Source: Paenibacillus sp. yr247 (GTDB taxonomy: Bacteria; Bacillota; Bacilli; Paenibacillales; NBRC-103111). Taken from it: DNA of 64,000 nt. Shown here one piece after another: positions 16,448-25,404 of the stretch (within the stretch, counting starts at the first letter, position 1; the number at the start of each line of letters is the position of its first letter). Under the pieces are notes generated by a model. It was not told where the DNA came from. It ran no database searches and saw nothing but the letters and a program-made list of their open reading frames with translations. The stretch is from positions 62,001 through 126,000 of the forward strand of contig NZ_FNIF01000004.1 of NCBI RefSeq assembly GCF_900103825.1, in the 5' to 3' direction. The position numbers and the translations under genes were made by a program.

Positions 16448-17368
16448 TTATAGATCCATATTGATGCCACTAGCTCGTTGTTCGAGCATCTTTTTGACAA
16501 TAGTGCCGATATGCGCACCTGCTTCAACGGGAGGCGTCCCTCTACGATGGATATTGGAAATAACGGTTCGTTCGCTTTCCACGGTGCCTTTGCCCGGACG
16601 ATAACACATGTAGGCACTCATCGAATTTGAGGATACTAATCCGGGTCTTTCGCCAATCAGCAGCACCAATACTTCCGGCTTAAGCATTTCGCCGATATGA
16701 TCCATCACAGCAACCCGACCGCCTCGGACAAAAAACGGAGTGCCTACCGATAGGCCATACGCGTGGAGGGAATCGAGCAGAGATGGATACACGTCCCGTA
16801 AATTGGCATCTATCGCGTTAGCGCTCAATCCGTCAGAGATGACGAGTTGTACCTGAGGTTTGACTTGACAGCTTTTCCTGATGATTTCGATGCCGTCCTT
16901 AGAAACAATTCGGCCCATATCGGGGCGTTTCAAGTAATTTTCTGTGTTTTCGTAACGGGTATCCACGGTGAATAAGCGGAATTCGTCCAAAATCGTCTGG
17001 CTCACCTGTCCATAAATCGAATCAACTGCGGCTGCATGATCGCAGCGGAATTTCAACACCTCTTTGGTCAGTGGTCTAGTTCCCGTACGCCATACGCCGA
17101 TCCGAGCTGGGGTGCTGGCAATGAGTTCATGCATGCCTTCCTCCCATTTGGGACTCGGTACTTTAGTCGCGATCCTTTCAATAGCATCAGGAGCTGCCAT
17201 AGCTGGCTCACCATTCTCCTGCATTGAAGCTTCTGTTTCATTCTCTATATTATTTGCAGGCTGTTCAGCTCTGTGAATCGGACTCACTCCGGTGGCCGAA
17301 GAGAGTCGCTTTTCCAGTTCGGCCATCACATTATCGACAAGCTTATCCAAAGGAATGGACAAGGTCAT
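16448..17368 (-). CDS. eutC: Ethanolamine ammonia-lyase small subunit
   Basis: 306 residues from ATG 17368, chosen for GGGAGGAGAATC just upstream. Light subunit of the adenosylcobalamin-dependent lyase that splits ethanolamine to acetaldehyde and ammonia. The core has RIGVWRTGTRPLTKEVLKF, DGLSANAID, VLLIGERPGL (cobalamin region) and CYRPGKGTVESERTVISNIH. Residues 1-20 form an amphipathic helix (SIPLDKLVDNVMAELEKRL), then a ~55-residue low-complexity linker. In Salmonella the EutC N-terminus targets cargo to the microcompartment, so this helix is a likely encapsulation signal. Last intact gene of the eut operon, 25 bases after eutB. Confidence 0.95.
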   Translation of the reverse strand: MTLSIPLDKLVDNVMAELEKRLSSATGVSPIHRAEQPANNIENETEASMQENGEPAMAAPDAIERIATKVPSPKWEEGMHELIASTPARIGVWRTGTRPLTKEVLKFRCDHAAAVDSIYGQVSQTILDEFRLFTVDTRYENTENYLKRPDMGRIVSKDGIEIIRKSCQVKPQVQLVISDGLSANAIDANLRDVYPSLLDSLHAYGLSVGTPFFVRGGRVAVMDHIGEMLKPEVLVLLIGERPGLVSSNSMSAYMCYRPGKGTVESERTVISNIHRRGTPPVEAGAHIGTIVKKMLEQRASGINMDL

Positions 17369-17393
17369 ATAGGATTCTCCTCCCTTCGCCTTC

Positions 17394-18755
17394 TTACATG
17401 AATAGAGTCGGGTCTCCTGCAAGAGCTGTCAATCTGCCGTTTTCCATTATGCCCATTTTCACCAGCCAATTTTCAAAATCCGGAGCAGGTCGAAGTCCCA
17501 TCGTCTCCCGTAGTGTGGCAATATCATGATAGCTAGTGGATTGATAGTTGAGCATGCAGTCGTCCGCCATCGGTACGCCAATAATATAGTTAACGCCTGC
17601 GGCGGCCAACATGACGGCCAAATTGTCCATATCGTTCTGATCCGCATTCATGTGGTTGGTGTAACAGACATCCACCCCCATAGGGAGCTGCTGCATTTTG
17701 CCCATGAAATGGTCTTCTAGGCCTGCACGGATCACCTGCCTGCTGTCATATAAGTACTCGGGACCGATAAAGCCAACCACAGTATTGACGATAAACGGCT
17801 TATATTTTCTGGCAAGTCCGTAACATCGAGATTCGAGGGTGACTTGATCGATCCCATGGTGCGCTTCAGCCGACAATTCGGATCCTTGCCCCGTTTCAAA
17901 ATACCACAGGTTGGGTCCCGTACCCGTACCTTCACGCCGCACCAAATCGTCAGCTTCGTCAAGAAGCTGGGCGCTTATGCCGAAAGCCTTGTTGCCATCT
18001 TCCGACCCTGCCAAACTTTGAAATACCAAATCTGCAGGAGCTCCCTGACGGATCGCTTTCATTTGTGTCTTGATATGGGCAAGGACACAGTTCTGCGTCG
18101 GTATACGCCATTTATTCATGACTTCCTTGGTAGCGTTCAAAATTTGTTTAACGCTTTCCGCTGTGTCAATAACGGGATTAATGCCAAGAACGGCATCACC
18201 AATTCCATAGCTCAACGCCTCAAACAAAGCAGCCTTCATGCCCGGAATGCTGTCTGTTGGGTGATTTGGCTGTGCACGGCCTGCGAGAATACCCTTTTGT
18301 CCGATTGTGATGTTACAGTGGGAGGTAACTTCAATCTTCGACGCCGCCTGCACCAGATCGAGATTGCTCATTAATTTGGTTGCTGCTGCGACCATTTCAC
18401 TATTCAAACCACGGCTGATCCTTTGGATTTCACCATTTCTCGTGTCCTGGCGTAAAAGGTATTCCCGCAGTTCTGCAACCGTCCAATTGCATACTTCAGC
18501 GTAGATTTTTTCATTAACCGCCTCTTCAATAATTCTAGAAACTTCATCAGTCTCTGGAGAAAGCAGTGGGTGATTACGAATATCTGCTAGCGTGAGATCA
18601 GCAAGCACCAATTTGGCGGCTATTCTCTCTTTAGCGTCAGCTGCTGCGATACCTGCCAATTGGTCACCGGATTTCTCCTCATTCGCCTTCGCCATAATTT
18701 CTTTCAGATCACGAAACTGAAACGTATGTCCAAGTAAAACGGTTTTCAGAATCAA
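17394..18755 (-). CDS. eutB: Ethanolamine ammonia-lyase large subunit
   Basis: 453 residues, the usual EutB length. TIM-barrel subunit binding adenosylcobalamin and ethanolamine. It begins ILKTVLLGHTFQFRDLKEIM and includes NPVIDTAESVKQIL, FQSLAGSEDGNKAFGIS, GTGPNLWYFETGQGSELS (active-site Glu and Gln region), and DVCYTNHMNADQNDMDNLAV near the C-terminus, all highly conserved in EutB. It starts at TTG 18755, overlapping the eutA stop as TTGA, with GGGGGAGGG upstream. Requires AdoCbl; no cobalamin gene is in the window. Confidence 0.97.
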   Translation of the reverse strand: MILKTVLLGHTFQFRDLKEIMAKANEEKSGDQLAGIAAADAKERIAAKLVLADLTLADIRNHPLLSPETDEVSRIIEEAVNEKIYAEVCNWTVAELREYLLRQDTRNGEIQRISRGLNSEMVAAATKLMSNLDLVQAASKIEVTSHCNITIGQKGILAGRAQPNHPTDSIPGMKAALFEALSYGIGDAVLGINPVIDTAESVKQILNATKEVMNKWRIPTQNCVLAHIKTQMKAIRQGAPADLVFQSLAGSEDGNKAFGISAQLLDEADDLVRREGTGTGPNLWYFETGQGSELSAEAHHGIDQVTLESRCYGLARKYKPFIVNTVVGFIGPEYLYDSRQVIRAGLEDHFMGKMQQLPMGVDVCYTNHMNADQNDMDNLAVMLAAAGVNYIIGVPMADDCMLNYQSTSYHDIATLRETMGLRPAPDFENWLVKMGIMENGRLTALAGDPTLFM

Positions 18756-20236
18756 GATGGCATCCCTCCCCCGGCTTTATGATGAAACGCCAGTGTTTTG
18801 ACGACAACGGGGATCATGACACCTGAGATCGGTGTCCCTAAATCGATGTAATCGCCATATTCAACCTTAATTTGATCTATGCAAACAATTTTCGGGTGTC
18901 CTCCGCAGCGTCTCTCGAGGGATTGGCCAAGTGCTTTGGCGATATCGTTCTCACAGATAATAACCATAATGGTACTAGTCGGAAAATAGGCAGCGAAGCA
19001 TTCAGTAAGCCGTGCGGATAGATGCTGAAGAGACGCATAGGTAAAGTCGGCAATACCTGATAAGGCCAAAGCGAACGGTGGAGAGCCATCCTGCCCGAAC
19101 AGGCTTACACCCGTATGCATGATTTGCGTCACCGCTTCTGAAAGAAGGTCAGGATGTTCAATCATAAATGATGTGATTGGCAGTTTCAACACGGGCAAGT
19201 TGCGGATCGGCAGCAGCGATTCGTCCAAATGAACGGTTGCACCGCTAATTTCCGTGCTCTGCATCCCTGTTCCGATAACAGTCGCTCTTACCGTCTGAGC
19301 AGGCTGTATTAGTTTGATCGGATAACTTGCAATTACTTCCTTTAAGGTTCGCGCAAGTAGTGGGCCTATATCGCCATACAGCGTCATTTCCGCTATATCT
19401 ATAGGCCCTTTTCGTTCCATAAGTTGCCCGATTCCTCCTGATACACTCCATTCTTCCAAAGTCGGTATTGATGACAGAGGCTCGCCAATGATCAACGTTC
19501 GCAGCGATTCCCCCTGCAAGTGTGTGTCATATCCTGCTAAGCAATCGAGCATATTCTGGCACAATCGGATACATAGTTCACGGAGGAAGGAAAAGGTAAC
19601 CACTTGCCCTGCATAGAGCGAGTAGCCGCTTGCTTGAAGCCACGGACGGATCGAAGGCGAGACAGCTGTAATCATTCCATTACTCTCAACTTGAATTAAC
19701 CTTCCACCGACATGGAAAGTAATGGTTCCAACCGGCTTACCGCGCTTAAAAAATGCCGTGTTGGCCGTGCCTCCACCGATATCGATATTAGCAACGGCTT
19801 CTCTGCTTTGCATGGATCGCTGATCAGCCCCGGCGCCTTTGCCAGCAAGCAAACCTTCCAAATCTGGTCCTGCCGTCGCAACAACGAAATCACCTGATTG
19901 TTCAGCAAGATGATGTAGGATCTCGCGGGCGTTTTTTTTGTTCGCAGTCTCTCCGGTGATGATGACTGCACCTGATTTCAAGGAAGAGGGATGAATGCCC
20001 GCCAGTGCATACTCCTTCGCGAGAATTTCACCAATCCGCTTAGCGTCCACCTCATCCACGCTTTTAAATGGTGTACTGTAAATCGGACTAGCATGTAGGA
20101 GTTGTCGCTCTACGATTTCGAAACGAGGAAGACTAATAGCGCTGGAAGTGCGCGCCAGCTTCAAGCGGCTTATGATCATCTTCGTTGTACTCGTCCCCAG
20201 GTCTATCCCTACGCTGGTGATCCATTGTTCCTCCAT
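18752..20236 (-). CDS. eutA: Ethanolamine ammonia-lyase reactivating factor
   Basis: 494 residues from ATG 20236 (AGGTGATT upstream; the frame extends to a GTG at 20245, within the site). Actin-like ATPase fold: VGIDLGTSTTKMIIS near the N-terminus, DIGGGTANTAFFKRGKPVG as phosphate-2, and the conserved AKALGQSLERR end. EutA releases damaged cobalamin from EutBC in an ATP-dependent way so that new AdoCbl can bind. It immediately follows eutV and is coupled to eutB. Confidence 0.95.
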   Translation of the reverse strand: MEEQWITSVGIDLGTSTTKMIISRLKLARTSSAISLPRFEIVERQLLHASPIYSTPFKSVDEVDAKRIGEILAKEYALAGIHPSSLKSGAVIITGETANKKNAREILHHLAEQSGDFVVATAGPDLEGLLAGKGAGADQRSMQSREAVANIDIGGGTANTAFFKRGKPVGTITFHVGGRLIQVESNGMITAVSPSIRPWLQASGYSLYAGQVVTFSFLRELCIRLCQNMLDCLAGYDTHLQGESLRTLIIGEPLSSIPTLEEWSVSGGIGQLMERKGPIDIAEMTLYGDIGPLLARTLKEVIASYPIKLIQPAQTVRATVIGTGMQSTEISGATVHLDESLLPIRNLPVLKLPITSFMIEHPDLLSEAVTQIMHTGVSLFGQDGSPPFALALSGIADFTYASLQHLSARLTECFAAYFPTSTIMVIICENDIAKALGQSLERRCGGHPKIVCIDQIKVEYGDYIDLGTPISGVMIPVVVKTLAFHHKAGGGMPS

Positions 20237-20241
20237 GAGAA

Positions 20242-20844
20242 TCACCTATTCTGTAAGATTTCTGTCATTAATTCCGGTCCGTCTGCTAGTATGCACGCTG
20301 CAAGCTTAGACAGTGGCGTACACGTAGACATACTCGCATCACGCAGCCTCCGGTAAGCTTCCTCCTCGTCAATTGCATAAACTCGCATGAGCACGCCTTT
20401 CGCTTTCTCCACCAACTTCCGTTCTTCGAGGAATTGTTTAAGTTGTACGATGTCTTTTTTTAGGGAATCCATTTTTTCTTTTTGACTGAGCGCTATTTCC
20501 ACAGCAGGAATCAAATCAGCCTCCGTTATCGGTTTCACCAGATATGCGGCGACGCCAGAGCTGCGGGCATCCTGAACCAATTCCTTCTGACTATAAGCGG
20601 TAAGGAGCAAGACGCAGGTATCTTGTTGCATTTTGTGGATGATCTGAGCAGCTTTGATCCCGTTCATGATGGGCATCTTCACATCCATAATGACGAGGTC
20701 TGGCTTCAGTCTGGCAACGAGTTCAATCGCTTCCTGCCCGTTCTTGCCCTCTCCAGTTACCAGATATCCTTCTTCTTCGAGCATTTCACGGATGTCCATT
20801 CGAATGATGGGATCATCATCCACAATGACTATGGCTTTAGTCAC
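20242..20844 (-). CDS. eutV: ANTAR-domain response regulator controlling eut antitermination
   Basis: 200 residues. Receiver domain (VDDDPIIRMDIREML, phospho-acceptor Asp in DLVIMDVKMP, Thr in LLLTAYS, Lys in YLVKPIT), coiled linker, then a C-terminal ANTAR RNA-binding domain (LEERKLVEKAKGVLMRV and EEEAYRRLRDASMS). Phosphorylated EutV dimers bind twin hexaloop hairpins in leader RNA and prevent terminator formation. Starts at GTG 20844 overlapping the eutW stop as GTGA. A matching target hairpin is seen at 27993-28006. Confidence 0.95.
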   Translation of the reverse strand: MTKAIVIVDDDPIIRMDIREMLEEEGYLVTGEGKNGQEAIELVARLKPDLVIMDVKMPIMNGIKAAQIIHKMQQDTCVLLLTAYSQKELVQDARSSGVAAYLVKPITEADLIPAVEIALSQKEKMDSLKKDIVQLKQFLEERKLVEKAKGVLMRVYAIDEEEAYRRLRDASMSTCTPLSKLAACILADGPELMTEILQNR

Positions 20845-22292
20845 AGCAATTCTTCCTCCTCTGTTTCCGTTTGGGAAAGTGGGAATGTGATTTGCACATG
20901 CGTCCCATGAATGTTCGAATCCATGCTCATGATCCCATTGAGATTCTCCTTCACGAGCGTCTCCGTTATGTTCAATCCAAGATGATTTTTACTGCTCATA
21001 TTGTTACTTTGTTGAATCCCAATTCCGTTATCGGAAACACTCAGCCTGGCCATTTGGCCACTCAATTGAAAAGTGATTTCAATGAACCCCTGATCCCTAT
21101 CTGTAAAGGCATGCGTGACGCAATTTTGCACAAGCTCATTAACCACTAGGGCAAGCGTCGTTGATGTACTCGACGGTAAAATAAGTTCATCACCGCGTAA
21201 CTCGATCCGAATTTCCTGTTCTGGTTTACTCGTGGATGAAAGAATATTTTTAGCAATCCTGTCAACTACGTCGTTGAACGGGATCGAATCCTGACCATCA
21301 AAAGCAAGCATCTCATGTATGATCGCAATACTATTAATTCGATCGATGCTAGCTTGGTAACCCTTTTGCACTTCTTGTTGCTTCGTCCTGCGCATCTGTA
21401 AGCGAAGCAGGCTGGATACGTTTTGAAGATTATTTTTGACACGATGATGGATTTCCTTAATGACGGCTGATTTGATGAGCAGCTGTTTCTCTTTATTTTT
21501 TAGGTCGGAAATGTCACGAATGAGCATAAAGCCACCAACAACTTGTGCATCTCGATATAAAGCAACTGCTTTTAACTCAAGCGTGACACTGACCATCTGA
21601 AACTCTTCTTGATAAATGCCGGTCTGATCCAGCATGCTCGCTCGGTTCAAACGACCATAAAAAAGCTGATTCAAGCTGCTGCCCACAATTGCCTCAACGT
21701 ACCCTATTCTTCTCAGCATTTCGCGTGCTTGTGGATTCGTATAAGTGACGTTCTCTTTCTCGTCAAACAATACGATTCCTTCGTGCATAAGCGACTGCAT
21801 GCTGCCTTCCGACATTGCGACATTGAAAAGTGTTTCACTAAGCTGTTCGGTTGTTTCCATAAGCCGCTCCACGTTTTTTTCCTGTGCGATCTTCTCGGTT
21901 ATATCCTGCTCCATAATGAGCGCGCCGATCACTTTACCGCTCTTAGAGCATATGGGCACAACATTTTGCTGCATCGTTCTTTGTTCCTGCGAGATGCCTC
22001 TGGAGCCGTTGACCGGTTTTCCTGAAAGTAGGCAGAACATGACGGCAGGCTCATTCTGTGCGTAGGCATACTGTCCGACAACCGACGTTTTGTAGAGTGA
22101 CGGGGCTGTCATAGGATGCGCCTCGGAGACGACAATCGCTGAGCTATTTTCGAAGAGCGGACAATCAATGAACACATCCGACTGAGAAAGATCAGCGAAC
22201 AATTGTAAATTGTGAGCCAAATCTTCGATGATTTCCGCTTCTTCCTGTGTCAAAAACGTGTGTTCCATGCAAAGTTGAATGACAGAAGTCAT
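20841..22292 (-). CDS. eutW: EutW sensor histidine kinase
   Basis: 483 residues, soluble. An N-terminal PdtaS-type GAF-like domain (residues ~1-135, with CPLFENSSAIVV) is followed by a PAS domain (~155-275), then HisKA_2-type dimerisation and phosphoacceptor (IKEIHHRVKNNLQNVSSLL) and an HATPase domain with N-box LALVVNELVQNCVTHAF and G-box DNGIGI. EutW senses ethanolamine in Enterococcus and Listeria and phosphorylates EutV. The gene is ended by the 4-base overlap with eutV and starts after GCGAGG. Confidence 0.93.
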   Translation of the reverse strand: MTSVIQLCMEHTFLTQEEAEIIEDLAHNLQLFADLSQSDVFIDCPLFENSSAIVVSEAHPMTAPSLYKTSVVGQYAYAQNEPAVMFCLLSGKPVNGSRGISQEQRTMQQNVVPICSKSGKVIGALIMEQDITEKIAQEKNVERLMETTEQLSETLFNVAMSEGSMQSLMHEGIVLFDEKENVTYTNPQAREMLRRIGYVEAIVGSSLNQLFYGRLNRASMLDQTGIYQEEFQMVSVTLELKAVALYRDAQVVGGFMLIRDISDLKNKEKQLLIKSAVIKEIHHRVKNNLQNVSSLLRLQMRRTKQQEVQKGYQASIDRINSIAIIHEMLAFDGQDSIPFNDVVDRIAKNILSSTSKPEQEIRIELRGDELILPSSTSTTLALVVNELVQNCVTHAFTDRDQGFIEITFQLSGQMARLSVSDNGIGIQQSNNMSSKNHLGLNITETLVKENLNGIMSMDSNIHGTHVQITFPLSQTETEEEELL

Positions 22293-22324
22293 GATAAAAA
22301 CCTCGCTGCAACGAATTTTTGCTT

Positions 22325-22768
22325 TTACTCTACGAAAACAAATTTTTGCAAACTACGCTTCAGTTCCTCAATCCCTTGACTACTTGCTGCGGATGTCATA
22401 ACTATTTCCCCTTCCGGCAGAGACTCCCTAAGCAGCATCACAGCCCGCTTCTCGTCCGCTTTCGGATGATCGATTTTCGTTACTGCACCGATTACGGGTA
22501 CGGGGAAACCACTCGCAAATCCAGGTGGGAAGTAATTCCTATTACGGGTTGCATCATGAACAAGCAGAATAGCGACAGCTTCAAAGGACGTCGCCATTAA
22601 CGAACGGTAATATAACGGATTTTCACTGTATTCTCCTGGCGTATCGATGAGCCAATCGCGGAATACAAGACTTTGCGTTTTGGTTGCCGGCTGTAGTTCA
22701 TTGAGTAAAGCCTTAATTAAGGTAGATTTTCCAGCACCGACTGCGCCTATCACCATCACTCTTTTCAT
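22325..22768 (-). CDS. eutP: EutP/PduV-family small GTPase-like protein
   Basis: 147 residues from ATG 22768. Walker A GAVGAGKSTLIKALL near the start, switch-like DTPGEYSENPLYYRSLM, and GTPase specificity motif AVTKIDHP. EutP/PduV are microcompartment-associated P-loop proteins; EutP has been linked with acetate kinase activity in Salmonella, and PduV with shell dynamics. The frame extends to 22777, but that overlaps the eutS stop and has no better site. Confidence 0.9.
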   Translation of the reverse strand: MKRVMVIGAVGAGKSTLIKALLNELQPATKTQSLVFRDWLIDTPGEYSENPLYYRSLMATSFEAVAILLVHDATRNRNYFPPGFASGFPVPVIGAVTKIDHPKADEKRAVMLLRESLPEGEIVMTSAASSQGIEELKRSLQKFVFVE

Positions 22769-22773
22769 AGTGA

Positions 22774-23115
22774 TCAAGACCTTGTGAGGGAAGCAGTAGA
22801 AAATTTTAACTTTTCCTGTAAAAATACATTGACGGCTTCAATGGCCATTTCAACAGCAGACACATCTCCGACAATTACTAGTGAACCTGTAAACCGGTCA
22901 AGGTAACCAATACTCACATGTGCAGCTTTCGTCGCGATATCTGCAGCAATAATTGCCGTTTCTGTAGGTGTCAGGGTTAAGATCCCGAGCGCCTTCGCTT
23001 CCTCGATGCCCAATTTTGTATACAAAATGGGATCTGGATTAGCGATGACATGGGCAAGTGTCAGTTGTTTCCCAGGGACATACTCCTGGATGACTCTCTG
23101 CTTTTGCTCTTCCAT
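22774..23115 (-). CDS. eutS: BMC shell protein EutS
   Basis: 113 residues; aligns end to end from memory with enterobacterial EutS (111 residues): IQEYVPGKQLTLAHVIA, LGILTLTPTETAIIAADIA, VSIGYLDRFTGSLVI. This is a circularly permuted BMC hexamer with a bent symmetry that helps curve the shell. It lies 8 bases after eutN. Confidence 0.95.
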   Translation of the reverse strand: MEEQKQRVIQEYVPGKQLTLAHVIANPDPILYTKLGIEEAKALGILTLTPTETAIIAADIATKAAHVSIGYLDRFTGSLVIVGDVSAVEMAIEAVNVFLQEKLKFSTASLTRS

Positions 23116-23123
23116 TAGCTCAC

Positions 23124-23402
23124 CTATTCTTCCTCTGCTGCAACTTCAAAACTGTCAACAATACCAACAATCATTGCATCAATCGGCACATTCTTACCGC
23201 TGAAAAGAATGCGGGCGGGACTTCCCCTGGATACAATAACCTTTTCGCCTACTCCGGCGCCGATCCGATCCGCAGCGATAACCGGTTGTCCCGCTTCACG
23301 GTTATTGAAGTCCGTTGGTTGAATAACTAACAGCTTCAAATTCTCCATGCCGTCTTCCTTCTGAGTGGCCCAGACGCTCCCAATCACTTTTCCTAGAAAC
23401 AT
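23124..23402 (-). CDS. eutN: BMC pentameric vertex protein EutN
   Basis: 92 residues: FLGKVIGSVWATQK, LKLLVIQPTD, DRIGAGVGEKVIVSRGSPAR and DAMIVGIVDSFEV are standard CcmL/EutN signatures. Pentamers close the vertices of the microcompartment shell. One copy only in the window, 6 bases after the unnamed eut gene. Confidence 0.95.
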   Translation of the reverse strand: MFLGKVIGSVWATQKEDGMENLKLLVIQPTDFNNREAGQPVIAADRIGAGVGEKVIVSRGSPARILFSGKNVPIDAMIVGIVDSFEVAAEEE

Positions 23403-23408
23403 AGGACA

Positions 23409-24263
23409 TCACCTTTCATTCCTATACGCTACAGCGATGCCTTTTTCCCTCAGCATGTCTTTTGCCAATGGCGACAAAATGGTTCCTTTTGATAACATAA
23501 GTTGAGAAACACGATCTATATTTTTTTGCTGCTTGACCCACTCCGCGGAAATAAACCTGCCATCGAACTCGACCCTTGCTTCAAAAGGGATTTCGTCAAC
23601 CTCTACGTTATCTTCAGAAACTGCCATCCTATCAAAGTAAGTCTTAGGAACTTCATGTTCCTTATGGAGACTCTCGAATTTGCGAATCACTACTTCAGCT
23701 AATTGCTTCATCGGCGCAAACTCTACACCATACATTGCCATTTCCTTCTTATAATATTCAAAAAGTTTCAGATAAGACTTCGGTAACTCTAGCATTCTTA
23801 ACGTTCGTCGATCCGCTCGATTCAAACCAGGCGTATCACCGCCGACCAACACGAATTTGTTTAGGACAAGTGCTGCAAAGATGATTTCCGCTTTAATGGT
23901 TCCTTTCATCCCAAGAGAGACTCTTCCTGCGTTTTCCAAATCTATTTCTGGAATGACGATGCCGTCGTAAGCCATCGGCACTTCCAAAGGAACAGGAGCG
24001 TTTTCATCCGCTAAGATGATTTTACCGGGAGCACTGGCTTCAATCTTGTGTTTACCTAGCCAAGCTGAAGTCTCGCCGTCAAGGAAGAGGATGTCATGCT
24101 GGATCCCATTCTTTTGCAAGTGGATGAAATGATCCATAAAAGCTTCATGAGCCGTGCTGTCACAAAAAATGTAGAGCACCTTGGGTGGTGGTTTGACGGC
24201 TTCCGCTTGCATCGTTTTCATCAGTTCAAGGATAATCGATTCCACAACTTGTTTGATTTCCAA
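23409..24263 (-). CDS. Conserved Firmicute ethanolamine-utilisation protein (eut_hyp type), function unknown
   Basis: 284 residues. I recall this as the unnamed protein shared by Firmicute eut and pdu loci (TIGR02536-like). The first ~18 residues (IKQVVESIILELMKTM) form an amphipathic helix, then a Pro-rich linker PPPK, a flavoprotein-like alpha/beta domain (VLYIFCDSTAHEAF ... GIVIPEIDLENAGRVSLG) and a middle VLVGGDTPGLNR segment. The N-terminal helix and linker look like a microcompartment encapsulation peptide, so the protein may be luminal cargo. The biochemical role is not known to me. Confidence 0.8.
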   Translation of the reverse strand: MEIKQVVESIILELMKTMQAEAVKPPPKVLYIFCDSTAHEAFMDHFIHLQKNGIQHDILFLDGETSAWLGKHKIEASAPGKIILADENAPVPLEVPMAYDGIVIPEIDLENAGRVSLGMKGTIKAEIIFAALVLNKFVLVGGDTPGLNRADRRTLRMLELPKSYLKLFEYYKKEMAMYGVEFAPMKQLAEVVIRKFESLHKEHEVPKTYFDRMAVSEDNVEVDEIPFEARVEFDGRFISAEWVKQQKNIDRVSQLMLSKGTILSPLAKDMLREKGIAVAYRNER

Positions 24264-24269
24264 CTTCAG

Positions 24270-25055
24270 CTACCTCCTTACGGAACCCGTAATTCCACCG
24301 TTTTTACCGATCAATTGCACGTAGTCACCTGTCTTCAAGCCAGCAGCGTTCGCTTCGTCCAAATCGATGTGGAAATCGAGTGAGAACCGTTCGCTTACCC
24401 TTACGATAACATCTGCAAAAAAGATAGGCCGATCTCCCCCTGTTTTGAGGATCAATCGATCCCCGCCTTCAATCTGCAATTCGGATGCATCTTGAGGGGA
24501 CAAATGGACATGGCTTTTCGCCACAATAAGCCCCTCTTGCAGAACAATTGTTCCCTTAATGCCAACTACAATAATCCCAGGAGTACCTTCTAAGTGACCA
24601 GAAAGCCTTACAGGAGGATGTACCCCAAGTAAATAGCCGTCCGTCCGAGAAATTTCAACTTGGGTTGCCCCTCTAGAAGGTCCAAGAATGCGGACATTGG
24701 GAATAATTCCTTTGGGGCCAACTAATGTGATCGTTTCCTGAGCTGCAAACTGGCCGGCTTGCGATAATTCGCGAAGAATATTAAGTCTGTAACCAGTCCC
24801 GAATAACGCTTCGACATGATCAGGGGAGAGATGGATGTGTCGGTTAGATACACCTGCGGGAACATTTGTTTGTATTCCATTCATTGTTTTAGGATATATG
24901 GATGGTTTGGATGCGATTCTTTGTAATGAGATCCCTCTAGCTTTTAAAAAATCCATCGCAGCCGGTGTCAATTTATCTCCCTCTTGTACCGGATAAGGAT
25001 TCAGTAGACCTTTGGCTAAACTGGCACGAAGAGATGTTTCCGTTATGAGCGCCAT
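24270..25055 (-). CDS. pduL: PduL-type phosphotransacylase
   Basis: 261 residues. The PduL core (from ~residue 55) has VPAGVSNRHIHLSPDHVEALFG and a second VAKSHVHLSPQDASEL, the paired metal-binding His motifs, plus LGPSRGATQVEISRTDG. It converts acetyl-CoA from EutE to acetyl-phosphate and recycles CoA inside the shell. Residues 1-45 (ITETSLRASLAKGLL ... LTPAAMDFLKARGISL) are an added helical module resembling, from memory, the start of EutT adenosyltransferases. This may be a cargo signal. It lies 8 bases after eutM. Confidence 0.93.
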   Translation of the reverse strand: MALITETSLRASLAKGLLNPYPVQEGDKLTPAAMDFLKARGISLQRIASKPSIYPKTMNGIQTNVPAGVSNRHIHLSPDHVEALFGTGYRLNILRELSQAGQFAAQETITLVGPKGIIPNVRILGPSRGATQVEISRTDGYLLGVHPPVRLSGHLEGTPGIIVVGIKGTIVLQEGLIVAKSHVHLSPQDASELQIEGGDRLILKTGGDRPIFFADVIVRVSERFSLDFHIDLDEANAAGLKTGDYVQLIGKNGGITGSVRR

Positions 25056-25063
25056 CGATGCCT

Positions 25064-25351
25064 TTAACCTTCAAGCTTGGGAAGTATGAACTCAATGTCC
25101 GAATGCGGCCGAGGAATAACATGAACGGATACAAGCTCTCCCACTTTTTCCGCTGCGGCGGCTCCGGCATCCGTTGCAGCCTTTACAGCACCTACATCCC
25201 CTCTGACCATGACTGTAATAAGGCCGCCACCAACATGAACCTTACCTACCAGTCTCACATTCGCTGCTTTTACCATTGCGTCAGCTGCTTCTATCGATCC
25301 TACCAAGCCTTTAGTTTCGATCATTCCTAATGCCGCCATTTCTCCCGCCAT
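25064..25351 (-). CDS. eutM: Major BMC hexameric shell protein (EutM/PduA type)
   Basis: 95 residues: [41 protein letters not shown] with the pore GGG, and the C-terminal [15 protein letters not shown]. Classical single-BMC hexamer forming the shell facets, with small-molecule passage through the central pore. GGAGGTATTC precedes ATG. One of two EutM-like proteins in the operon. Confidence 0.96.
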   Translation of the reverse strand: MAGEMAALGMIETKGLVGSIEAADAMVKAANVRLVGKVHVGGGLITVMVRGDVGAVKAATDAGAAAAEKVGELVSVHVIPRPHSDIEFILPKLEG

Positions 25352-25404
25352 TTGAATACCTCCTTCAGATTTTTTGTCAAAATGAATGAACTGATCTGCA
25401 ACAA

